Source of the DNA: JAAZAI01 sp050942875
GTDB taxonomy: Bacteria > Verrucomicrobiota > Kiritimatiellia > RFP12 > UBA3636
Assembly (NCBI GenBank): GCA_050942875.1
Contig: JBMNOD010000009.1
Span: 1-64,000, forward strand
Direction of reading: 5' to 3'
DNA: 64,000 nucleotides
Shown: positions 1-9,300 of the stretch, piece by piece
How the letters are laid out: each line of letters opens with the position of its first letter
How positions within the stretch are numbered: position 1 is the first letter of the stretch
Program-made: the position numbers and the translations under genes
The notes under the pieces: model-generated
Databases searched by the model: none
What the model was told of the DNA's origin: nothing
What the model saw: the letters and a program-made list of their open reading frames with translations, nothing else

Positions 1-458
1 CAATCGAGCCGTGCCTTGCATCGTCGCCGTCCCTTTCTGATTTTGGAAGCGTGTTTTCATTGCCATGCCCCTCCCTGCACGCCTCTGTGCCTCCGTGTCT
101 CTGGTAAAAATGAAATGAAAAAGAAACTTGGCGGGCCTGGCGGTTTTTTCAACTGCGAAACACACGGAAAATTTTTGCGCCTTTTTGTGGCCATGAAGGG
201 AACTCGGAAATGGGGCGCGGCCGTGGCGGCTTCGCCGAGCGGGGAATGGCCACGAGAGACACAAAAACGCAGGCGACGCGGCGCAGGTGGAGGTTTTTGA
301 TCCAAACACACGGGCACGGAGACACAGAGAGGGATGCGAGGACTGGCAGGCTGCCGCTCCCACGTCCAATGTGCCTGTTGACTTTGAATTTGGCATCAAG
401 AAAGCCTCCATGTTTCATGGAAACTCAAGGAACCATGTTACGATTCTGACACACACCC
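1..458 (+). repeat. Dispersed repeat, copy A, interrupted
   Basis: Two blocks, 1-81 and 331-458, match in order and without gaps the reverse complement of one continuous stretch at 28527-28735. The 331-458 block is nearly identical to its partner (a few differences in 128 bases). The 1-81 block is about three-quarters identical, and most differences are transitions. The element may continue left of the window. No credible gene lies here: the short open frames have no ribosome site and no family features. The interruption at 82-330 is listed separately. Confidence 0.75.
82..330. mobile_element. MITE-like insertion within the dispersed repeat
   Basis: These 249 bases are present in copy A but absent at the matching position of copy B (between 28654 and 28655). 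The ends are imperfect inverted repeats about 20 bases long: 82-101 reads CCTCTGTGCCTCCGTGTCTC and the reverse complement of 311-330 reads TCTCTGTGTCTCCGTGCCCG. A second inverted pair lies inside (about 178-197 and 248-270, built on TTTTTGTG and TGGCCA), so the whole insert could fold into a long imperfect hairpin. There is no coding capacity, so mobilisation would need a transposase from elsewhere. Confidence 0.6.
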
Positions 459-619
459 ACTGGCCGTGATCGTCCAGGCGCCGATCGCCTGGCCGATCGC
501 CAGTGAGAAGAAAGAAGGGCGTGGAGAGGAGTTTTGGCTGGGGGCGCCCCAGGCCTCGGAATTGACCTTTGTGGTTTTCACACAGCGTCAGAGGCACGTC
601 GTCATCCAGCCCTCTGGTC
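459..619. other. Intergenic region with one short hairpin
   Basis: No gene is supported. The only structure seen is a 7-bp stem, CCAGGCG at 474-480 and CGCCTGG at 486-492, with a 5-base loop. It lies downstream of the regulator stop and lacks a T-tract, so calling it a terminator would be speculative. Confidence 0.4.
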
Positions 620-1720
620 TTACATCGACGACGCGCGCACGGACAGGGTGACATCCAGGAGAATTTTCCGAGCGGGTGCGGAAGGATTCCGGATCCGCTC
701 CAGGAGCGTCGTGAACGCGGCATCGGCGATGGCGCTTGTCGGCTGGTGCACGGACGTCAGGGGCGGGGTCAGCATTTGCGCGAGCTTGCAGTCGTCAAAT
801 GCGCCGATTCGAACCCGCTTCGGAACATCGATTTTCAGGTTGGCGAGCGTCTGCAGGAGATAGGCCGCGACATGATCGTTGCGGCAGCCGATGGCGTCGG
901 GCGCTTGTTTTGTCGAGAACAGTCGTTGCACGGCCTGGACATTGGTGGCGTCGAATGTGAGGACGGACGATTTCGTCCAGGGGAGTCCGGCGTTGCGAAC
1001 GGTCTGGGCGAATCCGATGATGCGTTCCTGCACGGCCGAGCCTGAGTGTGGAATCGTCAGAAATGCAAGGCGCTTTGCGCCCATGGCGATGAAATGGGCG
1101 GCGAGGCGCCGTCCGGCCGCGAAGTTGTCCGAGGATACGAGGTCATAGCGGCTGCGGCTCGAAAGCGGAACGATGTCGCGGTCAAGCAGGACGATGGGAA
1201 TGTCGGACTTTTCGAGTTCCGCGAACATCCTGTGTGTCGCCTCCGCAGACATCTCCGACGCATCGAAGGGGGCGACCAGGATGCCCCGGACGTGTTTCTT
1301 GGCGAACTCCGCCGCCAGTTGCGCCATCTGCGCCGCGCGCGCTTCTTCGCCTTTCGTGAAGCAATCGTCCTTGAGAACGGTGAAGCCGTGTTTGCTCGCG
1401 GCGGTTTCAAAGGCATTGGCGACGGCGGAGAAGAACATGTTCCAGTCCCTGTCTGGAATGATCATGCCGATGTATCCCGCAAAAGCCCTGGCTTCGGGGC
1501 CGAGGTAGGTTCCCGAGCCGACGCGCCCTTCGAGAAATCCCGCGCTCTTGAGGTCAAGAAGCGCGCGGCTGATCGTCGGACGGGAGACTTTGAACCGCCG
1601 CGCCAGCATCAGTTCGCTCGGAAATTTCTGATCGTGGGAGTAATCGCCCGCAAGTATCTGCTTGCGCAACGTCTCGAAGACGAACTTGTATTTGGTGGAT
1701 GTCTTGCCGGCGTTTTTCAT
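620..1720 (-). CDS. GntR-LacI hybrid (AraR-type) transcriptional regulator
   Basis: Predicted 366-residue sugar-responsive regulator. Residues about 10-75 form a GntR-type winged helix (FPSELMLARRFKVSRPTISR is the recognition region, ending in GSGTYLG). Residues about 85-366 form a LacI/GalR-type periplasmic-binding-like sensor (GMIIPDRDWNMFF near its start). This is the architecture of Bacillus subtilis AraR. The start at 1720 is chosen because the helix region begins about ten residues later and a perfect TATAAT lies 7 bases upstream; the frame stays open further upstream but that part has no family features. The gene is divergent from the SGNH-GH2 gene, with an inverted repeat between them, so it probably controls that locus. 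The effector is unknown; a fructan- or galactoside-derived sugar is a guess from the neighbours. Confidence 0.88.
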   Translation of the reverse strand: MKNAGKTSTKYKFVFETLRKQILAGDYSHDQKFPSELMLARRFKVSRPTISRALLDLKSAGFLEGRVGSGTYLGPEARAFAGYIGMIIPDRDWNMFFSAVANAFETAASKHGFTVLKDDCFTKGEEARAAQMAQLAAEFAKKHVRGILVAPFDASEMSAEATHRMFAELEKSDIPIVLLDRDIVPLSSRSRYDLVSSDNFAAGRRLAAHFIAMGAKRLAFLTIPHSGSAVQERIIGFAQTVRNAGLPWTKSSVLTFDATNVQAVQRLFSTKQAPDAIGCRNDHVAAYLLQTLANLKIDVPKRVRIGAFDDCKLAQMLTPPLTSVHQPTSAIADAAFTTLLERIRNPSAPARKILLDVTLSVRASSM

Positions 1721-1727
1721 GTTGCGG

Positions 1728-1736
1728 ATTATACCA
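1728..1736 (-). promoter_or_regulatory. Extended -10 promoter of the GntR-LacI gene
   Basis: On the minus strand the sequence reads TGGTATAAT, a consensus -10 with the TGn extension. It ends 7 bases before the start codon, so transcription would begin at or next to the ATG. No convincing -35 is visible, as is usual for extended -10 promoters. Confidence 0.6.
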
Positions 1737-1778
1737 CACTTTCTTCCTTTTGGGATGCAACCTGGGCGGTGCCCCATC

Positions 1779-1798
1779 AAAGTTGACAATACAACTTT
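1779..1798. promoter_or_regulatory. Inverted repeat, candidate operator of the GntR-LacI regulator
   Basis: AAAGTTG (1779-1785), six bases, then CAACTTT (1792-1798): a perfect 7-bp inverted repeat between the two divergent promoters. Its TTG...CAA core has the same half-site logic as known AraR operators (TTGT...ACAA). Binding by the adjacent regulator is inferred, not shown. Confidence 0.55.
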
Positions 1799-1812
1799 GT
1801 TGCTTCGGGGTC

Positions 1813-1841
1813 TTGACGGGGGGCGGCGCTTGCTGCAAAAT
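1813..1841 (+). promoter_or_regulatory. Candidate promoter of the SGNH-GH2 gene
   Basis: TTGACG, 17 bases, CAAAAT, ending 10 bases before the ATG at 1852. It lies just downstream of the inverted repeat at 1779-1798, a position where a bound repressor could interfere with polymerase. Confidence 0.45.
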
Positions 1842-1851
1842 GACCTGCGTC

Positions 1852-4800
1852 ATGAAAAAACAGGCCGTTCAAGTTTTGAAGAGCGAGAGCGCCGGGGCGA
1901 AGTTCCCGTCCCGGGCCGCCACAAGGGTTGACGGGAAAAGGTCGCTTCATCGGAATGTTCTTTTCCTGGGCGATTCCATTATCGCGAGCGGCCATTGCCT
2001 GTATTATCTGCAGCTTCTTGAGAATCTCAGGCATCCGGGTTCGGGCGTCCGCTTCTACAACGGCGGCCGCAGCGGTTCGACGGCGCGGGAGTGCGTGTCG
2101 TGGTTGTCGGAGGAGCTCGAGCGCGTGCGACCGGATCGTGTTTTCATCATGTTCGGCATGAACGACATTGGATGGATGGACTACGACCGGGAACTTGAGA
2201 TGGGCGCCGCGCGCAGGAGAGCGGCCGACCAGGCGCTGGCGTCCTGTCGAGCGGGCTGGCGCGAGCTCGTCGAACGCCTGGTGTCGTCCGGGATCACCGA
2301 GTTGACGTTGGTGACGCCGACTCCCTATGACGAATATTCCGAGACGGCCAGGGCCGTCCGCCGGAGGCATGTCAACGAATACGGACTCGCGAGCGTGTCC
2401 GAGTTTCTGCGCGGGCTGTCAGCCGAACGGGGATTCGGGCTGCTCGACCTGCACGCGGACATGACGACGCTCTGCCGCGAGCACCCCGACGCGGCCCTCT
2501 GCGGGCATGACCGGGTTCATCCGGGGCGTCTCGGCCATCTTTACATGGCGACGCGATTCTGGCGGGCCATGGACGAGGGGGCGCCTGTGGCGGAGACGCG
2601 GGTGTCGTTCCAGGGCGCCGTGGCGAAGGCGGATCGTGCCGAGGTGTCGTCGATTCAAGTCGGCGCCGACGTCGTTTCGTTTGACCACAAGCCCGGGGCT
2701 TTGCCGATTCCCGATCTTCGCGAATGGCGCGATCTTTGCGCCTTGGCACCGGATGTGCGGAAATTCAACCGGGAAATCCTGGCGGTGGCCGGGCTGCCGG
2801 CGGGCGACTGGATCCTGCTTGCGGATGGGGTGTATCTTGGCAAGTACACGGCGGAAGACTTCGCAGCGGGCGTCAATCTGGCCGAGCTCGCCACGCCGAA
2901 CCGGAACCGGGCGGCGCGAGCGGCGGAATTCATGGACGATCTTCATGACTTCGACTTGCCGTCGCGGGATCTGGCCTGCGCGAAGGCCTGCGCGAAGGCC
3001 CGCCTTGGAAAACTTGGTTTCGACCAGGACGCCTTGTACGACCGTCTGGCATCCGTGCGCCCCGTCGCGTGTCGGCTGGAGGTGCGTCGGGCCGAAAGCC
3101 CCGTCGATCTGGCAACGCCGGCGGAAGCGCTCTGGAGCGGACGCAAGGCCCATCCCGCGGTTGTGAACCCTGTCGTCGGGTGGGATTCCGAAAACATGAT
3201 CTCCCTTCGCGGCGACTGGGACTTTCGCGCGGGGGGGGACGGCGTGCGGAGAAACGCGTTCGGAGGGATCGAGCGCCTCGTCGGATCGTTCGTCAAGTTC
3301 GATCGCAAGATCAACGTGCCGGGAGTCTGGGAAGCACAGGGGGTGGGGACGCCGGGGATGAGCAACGCCTGGGACATCAAGGCGGATTGCGCCCCGAGGT
3401 TCATCCGCCATGTCTTCCAGGGCGTCGGGTTCTATCGTCGGCAGGTTCCGATACCGGCCGGGTGGAAGGGCCGGCGGATCTGGCTGAAGGTGGGCGGCGT
3501 GACGTCCACGGGGCGGTTTTACGTCAATGGCGCCAACGTGGCGATTTGCGACGACTATTGCGGCACGTACAAGTATGAGATCACGGATCTCGTCACGCCC
3601 GGCGACTGCGCGCAGATCGACGTCCAGGTTTCCAATCGGACGCCGTCGCGCAAGGGCGAGCATTGCAGCATGCATCGCTGGGGCGGAATCGTCCGCGACG
3701 TCGAGCTGGAGGCGACGCCGCAATGTCTGATCGACGATTGCTGGGTTCGCGGCGAGTTCGATTCTCGCCGGGCGCAGGTGCATGTCGATCTCGACGGCCT
3801 GTCGCCTCACGAGAAGCTGACGGTGCGTGTCGTGATCGACGATGCCGCTGTCGAGCGGACGGTCGAGGGGGTTGAAGGCGCTCTGTCCGATCTTGTCGTT
3901 TCCGTGCCGCTGAAGCGTTTCCGCCCCTGGTCTCCCGAGCATCCGAACCTCTACACGGCGCGCGTCGATCTCGTTTCGGCCGAGAATCGCGTGTTGCAGT
4001 CGCGGTTCGAGCGGTTTGGCGTGAGGAAACTGGAAGTGCGCGGGAAGGCGTTCTACTTGAACGACCGACCGTTTTACATCCGCGGCTGCGGTCATCACAA
4101 CGTCTATCCCCTTGAAGGTTTTGCGCCGGCGAACCGTGAACTCCACCGCAGGCACCTGGCCTTGCAGCGCGCGGCCGGCTTCAACTTCTCCCGCACGCAT
4201 ACGCGTTGTCCGCCGCCGGAGCACTTCGATGCCGCCGACGAGCTGGGAATCCTGATCGAGGCGGAACTTCCCTATTACAACGACCAGCCGACGCAGGCGT
4301 TTGCGTTTGACCCGAAAAGGGATGTGACCGAACTCTGGCGAAACTTCCGCCGCCATCCGTCCTTCGCCGTCTACTCGATGGGAAACGAAGGCACGTTCAG
4401 CCCCGAGGGCGACATGCGGCTGCACCGGTACGTGAAGGCGATGGATCCCGATCGGCTGAAGATCAACCAGGATGGCGGGGAACCCTCGATCAATCCGCCG
4501 GAAGCGTCGGATTTTCTCGGCGGCCCGATCGACGTTTGGACTCGCGGGAGCTTTGATCCCGACCGGCCGTTCGTCGCGCACGAATACTTGAATCTTGCCG
4601 TCAAGTTCGATCCGAGGCGGGAGGATCGCTACACGGGCGTCATGCCTTCGCCAATCACGCGCGCGGATCGTCGCGCGTTGCTGGCGGAATTCGGGCTGGA
4701 CGAACCCTGGGGGGATCGCCTGCAGGATGCGCAGCACGCTTTGCAGCGCCATTACCTGAAAGCAGGTCTTGAATCGGCGCGGCTTGATCCGCATTGCGAC

Positions 4801-6300
4801 GGCTTTTGCTTCTGGGCGTTGACGGACACGGGGGCGCCCCAGGGGAAGACGGTCGCGTCGGTCGGGCTTTTTGACGCGTTCATGGGCGTCAAGCCGAACG
4901 GATTCACGCCGCGGGAAATGGCCCGGTTCAATTCCGCCGACTGCGTGTTGGCCGACTTGAGGCCGGCCTCGCGCATTCTCGCCGAGGGCGACCGGTTCGA
5001 GGCCGACGTCTGGTTCGCCCACTATTCGGAAGCCCGAACGTCATCCGCACCGACGCGCTGGTGGCTGCGCACGACGGACCGTGTGCTGGTCGAGGGGACG
5101 CTGCCGTCCTCGCCGGGCGACGTGAGCGCCGTTCATTTGATCGGGAACGTGTCGTTCGCCGTTCCCGCGGTCGGTGCGCCGTGCAAGGCCGAGTTTGCGG
5201 TCAAGGTCGGCCGGGCCGAGAATCACTGGGACGTCTGGCTGTTCCCGCGCCGCGAGACGAGAGCGCTGCCCGATGTCGCCGTGGCGGATGCGTTGAGCCC
5301 GCCGCTTTCCAGGCTGTATGGCGACCTCCTCGGGGAGGGCGGGGCAGCGCGGGCGAAACTGGTCGTCGCGCCGCTCGGCAGTGCGCTCTGCGCGGATGCG
5401 CTGGCGCGCGGGCAGCGCGTGCTTGCGATCGACAAGACGACGGGTGTCCCCAACATCAGGCTTGGCTGGTGGTGGCTGGGGCCGCAGGTCGGTTCGGCGC
5501 TTGTCGATTCACCGGTCTTCGGCGCGTTGCCGCACGAGGGGCATCTCTCGCCCTTGCTTTTCCGCGTGGTGAAGCTTGGTCTGCCGCTGCCCGTTGAAGG
5601 GCTTTTGCCGCAGGACGTGTTCATGGTGGACGAGGGGGGCAAGGACTTCCGGCTTCATCTCGCCCAGGCAACGTGCGGCAAGGGAAGCGTTCTCGTTTGC
5701 CACGGGCTTGATGTCCTCTCGGGGACGCCCGAGGGAACGGCCTTGCTGGACGGGCTGGTCGATTATGCGCTGTCCGATGCGTTCTCCCCGGCCAGCGAAA
5801 TCGAGCTTCCTCGCCTCGGCGGGAGTTTGAGGGAACTCAACGGATGGAGCCGGACGGTCCGGCGGGCCGAGTTCCTGACGTCGGACCTTCCCTCTGGGGC
5901 CGGCGCATTCGAATACGTCCAAGGGGTCGAAGACCGAAACGAGATGTCCTGGCTGACGGCGGAGGTGCCTTTGGAGATCAAGGACGCCCCGACCTGCACG
6001 TTTGCCTTCTGGGGCGGCATGCGATACTGGGCCCGCCCGGAGATGCCGGTGTCGATTTTCGTCGATGGCGTGAAGGCCATCGACATTCCGGCGCTCGTGT
6101 GGGCGGACGCCGTCTGGCGGACGGGCGATTGCGTGCTCAAATACACGAAGGGCATGGAAGGCGACCGCACGGGGGACTACGGGTTGTTTGAATTGACGGT
6201 TCCGACGTCGTTGCTTGCACCGGGGCGACCGGTCGAATTGAAGGCGAAGGCGGTCTTGAATGGTTCGGGTCGCGCCTTCGGAATCATTGTCCCGGAATGA
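1852..6300 (+). CDS. Bimodular SGNH-hydrolase / glycoside hydrolase family 2 protein
   Basis: A 1482-residue fusion with no visible signal peptide, hence probably cytoplasmic. Residues about 35-240 are an SGNH/GDSL esterase: FLGDSI with Ser42, FGMNDIG as the Asn block, and DRVHPG near residue 222 carrying Asp and His. From about residue 420 onward it has the GH2 plan: jelly-roll domain (RGDWDF, NVPGVWEAQG, GVGFYRR), immunoglobulin-like domain (FGVRKLEVRGKAFYLNDRPF) and TIM barrel with acid/base Glu in YSMGNEG (about 846). HEY near residue 910 is a plausible nucleophile site. A beta-sandwich-like C-terminus follows. Deacylation coupled to beta-galactoside or beta-glucuronide cleavage is inferred; GH2 specificity cannot be read from sequence. 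The start fits the promoter 10 bases upstream. First gene of the regulator-controlled locus. Confidence 0.85.
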   Translation: MKKQAVQVLKSESAGAKFPSRAATRVDGKRSLHRNVLFLGDSIIASGHCLYYLQLLENLRHPGSGVRFYNGGRSGSTARECVSWLSEELERVRPDRVFIMFGMNDIGWMDYDRELEMGAARRRAADQALASCRAGWRELVERLVSSGITELTLVTPTPYDEYSETARAVRRRHVNEYGLASVSEFLRGLSAERGFGLLDLHADMTTLCREHPDAALCGHDRVHPGRLGHLYMATRFWRAMDEGAPVAETRVSFQGAVAKADRAEVSSIQVGADVVSFDHKPGALPIPDLREWRDLCALAPDVRKFNREILAVAGLPAGDWILLADGVYLGKYTAEDFAAGVNLAELATPNRNRAARAAEFMDDLHDFDLPSRDLACAKACAKARLGKLGFDQDALYDRLASVRPVACRLEVRRAESPVDLATPAEALWSGRKAHPAVVNPVVGWDSENMISLRGDWDFRAGGDGVRRNAFGGIERLVGSFVKFDRKINVPGVWEAQGVGTPGMSNAWDIKADCAPRFIRHVFQGVGFYRRQVPIPAGWKGRRIWLKVGGVTSTGRFYVNGANVAICDDYCGTYKYEITDLVTPGDCAQIDVQVSNRTPSRKGEHCSMHRWGGIVRDVELEATPQCLIDDCWVRGEFDSRRAQVHVDLDGLSPHEKLTVRVVIDDAAVERTVEGVEGALSDLVVSVPLKRFRPWSPEHPNLYTARVDLVSAENRVLQSRFERFGVRKLEVRGKAFYLNDRPFYIRGCGHHNVYPLEGFAPANRELHRRHLALQRAAGFNFSRTHTRCPPPEHFDAADELGILIEAELPYYNDQPTQAFAFDPKRDVTELWRNFRRHPSFAVYSMGNEGTFSPEGDMRLHRYVKAMDPDRLKINQDGGEPSINPPEASDFLGGPIDVWTRGSFDPDRPFVAHEYLNLAVKFDPRREDRYTGVMPSPITRADRRALLAEFGLDEPWGDRLQDAQHALQRHYLKAGLESARLDPHCDGFCFWALTDTGAPQGKTVASVGLFDAFMGVKPNGFTPREMARFNSADCVLADLRPASRILAEGDRFEADVWFAHYSEARTSSAPTRWWLRTTDRVLVEGTLPSSPGDVSAVHLIGNVSFAVPAVGAPCKAEFAVKVGRAENHWDVWLFPRRETRALPDVAVADALSPPLSRLYGDLLGEGGAARAKLVVAPLGSALCADALARGQRVLAIDKTTGVPNIRLGWWWLGPQVGSALVDSPVFGALPHEGHLSPLLFRVVKLGLPLPVEGLLPQDVFMVDEGGKDFRLHLAQATCGKGSVLVCHGLDVLSGTPEGTALLDGLVDYALSDAFSPASEIELPRLGGSLRELNGWSRTVRRAEFLTSDLPSGAGAFEYVQGVEDRNEMSWLTAEVPLEIKDAPTCTFAFWGGMRYWARPEMPVSIFVDGVKAIDIPALVWADAVWRTGDCVLKYTKGMEGDRTGDYGLFELTVPTSLLAPGRPVELKAKAVLNGSGRAFGIIVPE

Positions 6301-6339
6301 GAACGAGGTTGGAATCACACAAAAGCAAAGGAGGATGAA

Positions 6340-9300
6340 ATGAAAAACGGGATGATCAAACACATGCTCATGGTCGGCATCGTCTTCGCAGGATTCGTTC
6401 TGCCGGCCGCTGTCGTCACGGTTTCCGATCCTGCGGACTTGGCGAGCCCCTCGCCCTACGTCGTCGGAAACGGCATGCTCCGCTACACGGGGCCGTCTGC
6501 GACGGTGGACAACGCCTTCGAGATGCAGGCTCCGAGCGGCGCGGGCGCGACCATTGACGTGGAGAACGAGGACACGACCCTGACCGTCGGCGGGGCGTTT
6601 ACGACGACGAGCGGCGCGTTCGTCAAGAAAGGCCCCGGCACGCTCAAGCTTGCCGCGCCCGACACGACCCAGCAGATCGGCATCCACTTGCCGGAGAAGC
6701 CGGACGCCAACGTCGCCGTTTCGTGGGATCCGGCGACGGGCGCGATCAGCCAGGGCTTCGGCGCGTACAACGTGTCGGAAGGCCGCCTCGTCATCGGCGC
6801 CCCCGGGCAGAAGAATGTCTTCAACGGCTGGGGGGACATCGGCAACCGTTCCTATCAGAAGAACGCCTGCCTTGATGTTGTCGGCGGCGAAATGGCGGTC
6901 ACGGGCGGCAATGCGTTCAACCTGTGCTGCGGCAACGGGACGATTGAAAACGATGTGGGTTCCTGGATGACGGTTGAAGGCGGGGCCGACGTGACCCTGA
7001 CGGCAACCCTCCGCATCCTCTACCGTCAATGGCTTGCGAATGGAAGCGCGTTCTGGGGACGCGGGCATCTTCTTGTCAAGGACGGTTCCCGGCTGAAGGT
7101 CACGAAGGGCATTGTCGTCCAGGACGCGGGCGTGGCCTCCCTCGTCGTGTCCAACGCCTCGTATTTCGCCAACAACGTCAACGATGAAGGAGGCAGGATC
7201 CTGTCGCACGGACTCGTCCTCGGCTCGGGCTACATCGGAGGATCGTCGGTCTTCGACACGACGCACAACTCGACGAGCGTGCTCTGGGCCGTCGAGGCCC
7301 GGCAGGGCCATTCCGTTCGGGTCGGCCCGGGCGCCCGCCTGGAGTTCGCCCGTCCCGGGCTGGGCTACGCCTCGGACCGAATCAAGGGCGATGCGACGAT
7401 CGACGGCGGCACGCTGTCGTCGATCTCGACCCTGAGCTTCAACTCGAATCCACTGCCGTGGGCCCATTGGTTCACGGGCATGACGAACGTGTTCGTGGGC
7501 GCGCAGGGCGCGACCTTCCATACGCGGAGCGGCCTCTCTTCCGTCCCGCCGACCAGCGCCGTCCTGGGCCCCCGCATCGCGGCGGCCCCGGGCGTTGCGC
7601 CGGGGACGATCCGCAAGACCGGCGGCGGCATCCTTTCCATCCAGGCCATGCGTCATCCGATTGTCGTCGACGAGGGCACGTTGAGGATGGCTTCGCCCGA
7701 GACGCTGTGGGACAAGAACTTCACGGGAACGGTGGCCTTTGCCTCGGGCGCCACGCTCGCGCTTGCCGGCAACCGCTCGGCCGCGCAGATGGACGTGTCG
7801 TCGGCGCAGACGATCAAGCTTTTTCCAGCGGGGGACGAGGGCGTGCGGGGCGCGTGGCAGGCGAACGGCTGGGCGACCGCGGGAGGGGACGGACGGCTGA
7901 TGCTCAACGGGTGCAGTTCGAGCGGAGACGGCCTGTACCAGTCCTACGGCTCCGTGAACCGTCTTGCCAGGGTTCCCGTGGACCGGTCGTTCACCGTCAC
8001 GTTCAACGTGCGGCGCGAATTCATCCGCAACCGCCCGTTCAACGGCGGCTTTGCCATCGCGTTCCACAATTCGGAGGCGGGGCCGTCGGCGGTCGGCGAT
8101 TGGAACTCGCTCTTCCAAGGCGGTTTTGCCGGAGGGTCGATCACGAACAAGGCCTGTGCGATGATCGTGGCCACGCCACGCGACAGCGAGCCGAACTCGG
8201 GCACGGGATTCGTTCGGTTTTCGTCCGAGGGCGCCATTTCCGAAGTGGGCGCCATGACGTCGAACCCGCAGTTCCGGCATTTCTACGATCTCAGCCCCGA
8301 CGCGCCCGTCGGCTGCCGTCTGGCCTACAATGCGGCGACGAAGCAACTGACGCTGACGATGACCCGTCCGGACAGCGGCGCGTCGGCGTCCTTCACCCAT
8401 GCCGCCGACATCGCGTCGATCGTCGGCGGCCCGGACGCCTACCTTGCCTTCACGGGATGCTCGGTCGGCAATTGGCGGACGGCTGTGACGTTTGTGACCG
8501 ACGTGCGGTATGTGGCGTCGGGCGATGCGTCCATCGATCGCCTCACCCGCACGGGCGGCGTCATGGCGCTGGCGCCCGGCGCATCGCGCGCGTTCCTGCC
8601 TGATGCGCGGTTCGGGCGCGAGGGCTATCTGATGAAATCGCTTGTCTATGGCGACCAGACGACGCTCGCAATCAACCCGCTGAACGCCGGGGGCGGATCC
8701 CCGTTCTTCGGCTTCGAGCGTTATTCCGGATCCGGGACGCTCGTGAAATCGGGCACGGCGCATCTCGGCCTGGTCAACACAAACGCGCAGAATGTGGCGC
8801 TCCGCGTGGATGCCGGCGGATTGATTCTGCGACGAGAGGAACTTGAGCGTCCGAAGGGGACGATGGACTGGGACTGGCAGATCAACGAACGCGGCGGCGA
8901 GGCTCTGGTTCCGTTGGCGGGCGCTCACGGCGGACTTCGTTTCGGCATTCCGCGGCGGACGCCTTGCAACGCCAATTCGCGGCGGACGGTGGACATTTCA
9001 GGCAGCTGGCGGCTTTCGTTCGATCTCCACCCCCATGGCATCAACGACGATTTCACCGACAATGCGATGGCGGGTGAATGCATCGGCTTCACCATCAACG
9101 ACAACGCGGCCGGCGAATTCTTCGTGGGTGGCGGCGAGGGGGACAAGGGCGGCATGGACGGTTGCAGGAACTGTCTCGGCGGCATTGTCGGAATCGCATC
9201 CGACAGCGGGCGGAACCGGCAGTTCCTGGCGGTCAACAACGTGGGGGGCTTCTATCGGCAGAGCGACTACACGACCGCCCAGGTCCAGTCCGGCGACCGG

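Noticed and set aside
331..469. A small conserved protein encoded in both copies of the dispersed repeat
   Set aside because: The same short peptide can be translated from both copies only because the DNA is nearly identical. There is no ribosome site and the downstream ends differ at once.
5509..8928. A minus-strand open frame of about 1140 codons across the GH2 and beta-strand genes
   Set aside because: Arg/Ala/Gly/His-rich shadow translation without any recognisable family; both strands cannot be coding here given the clear plus-strand genes.
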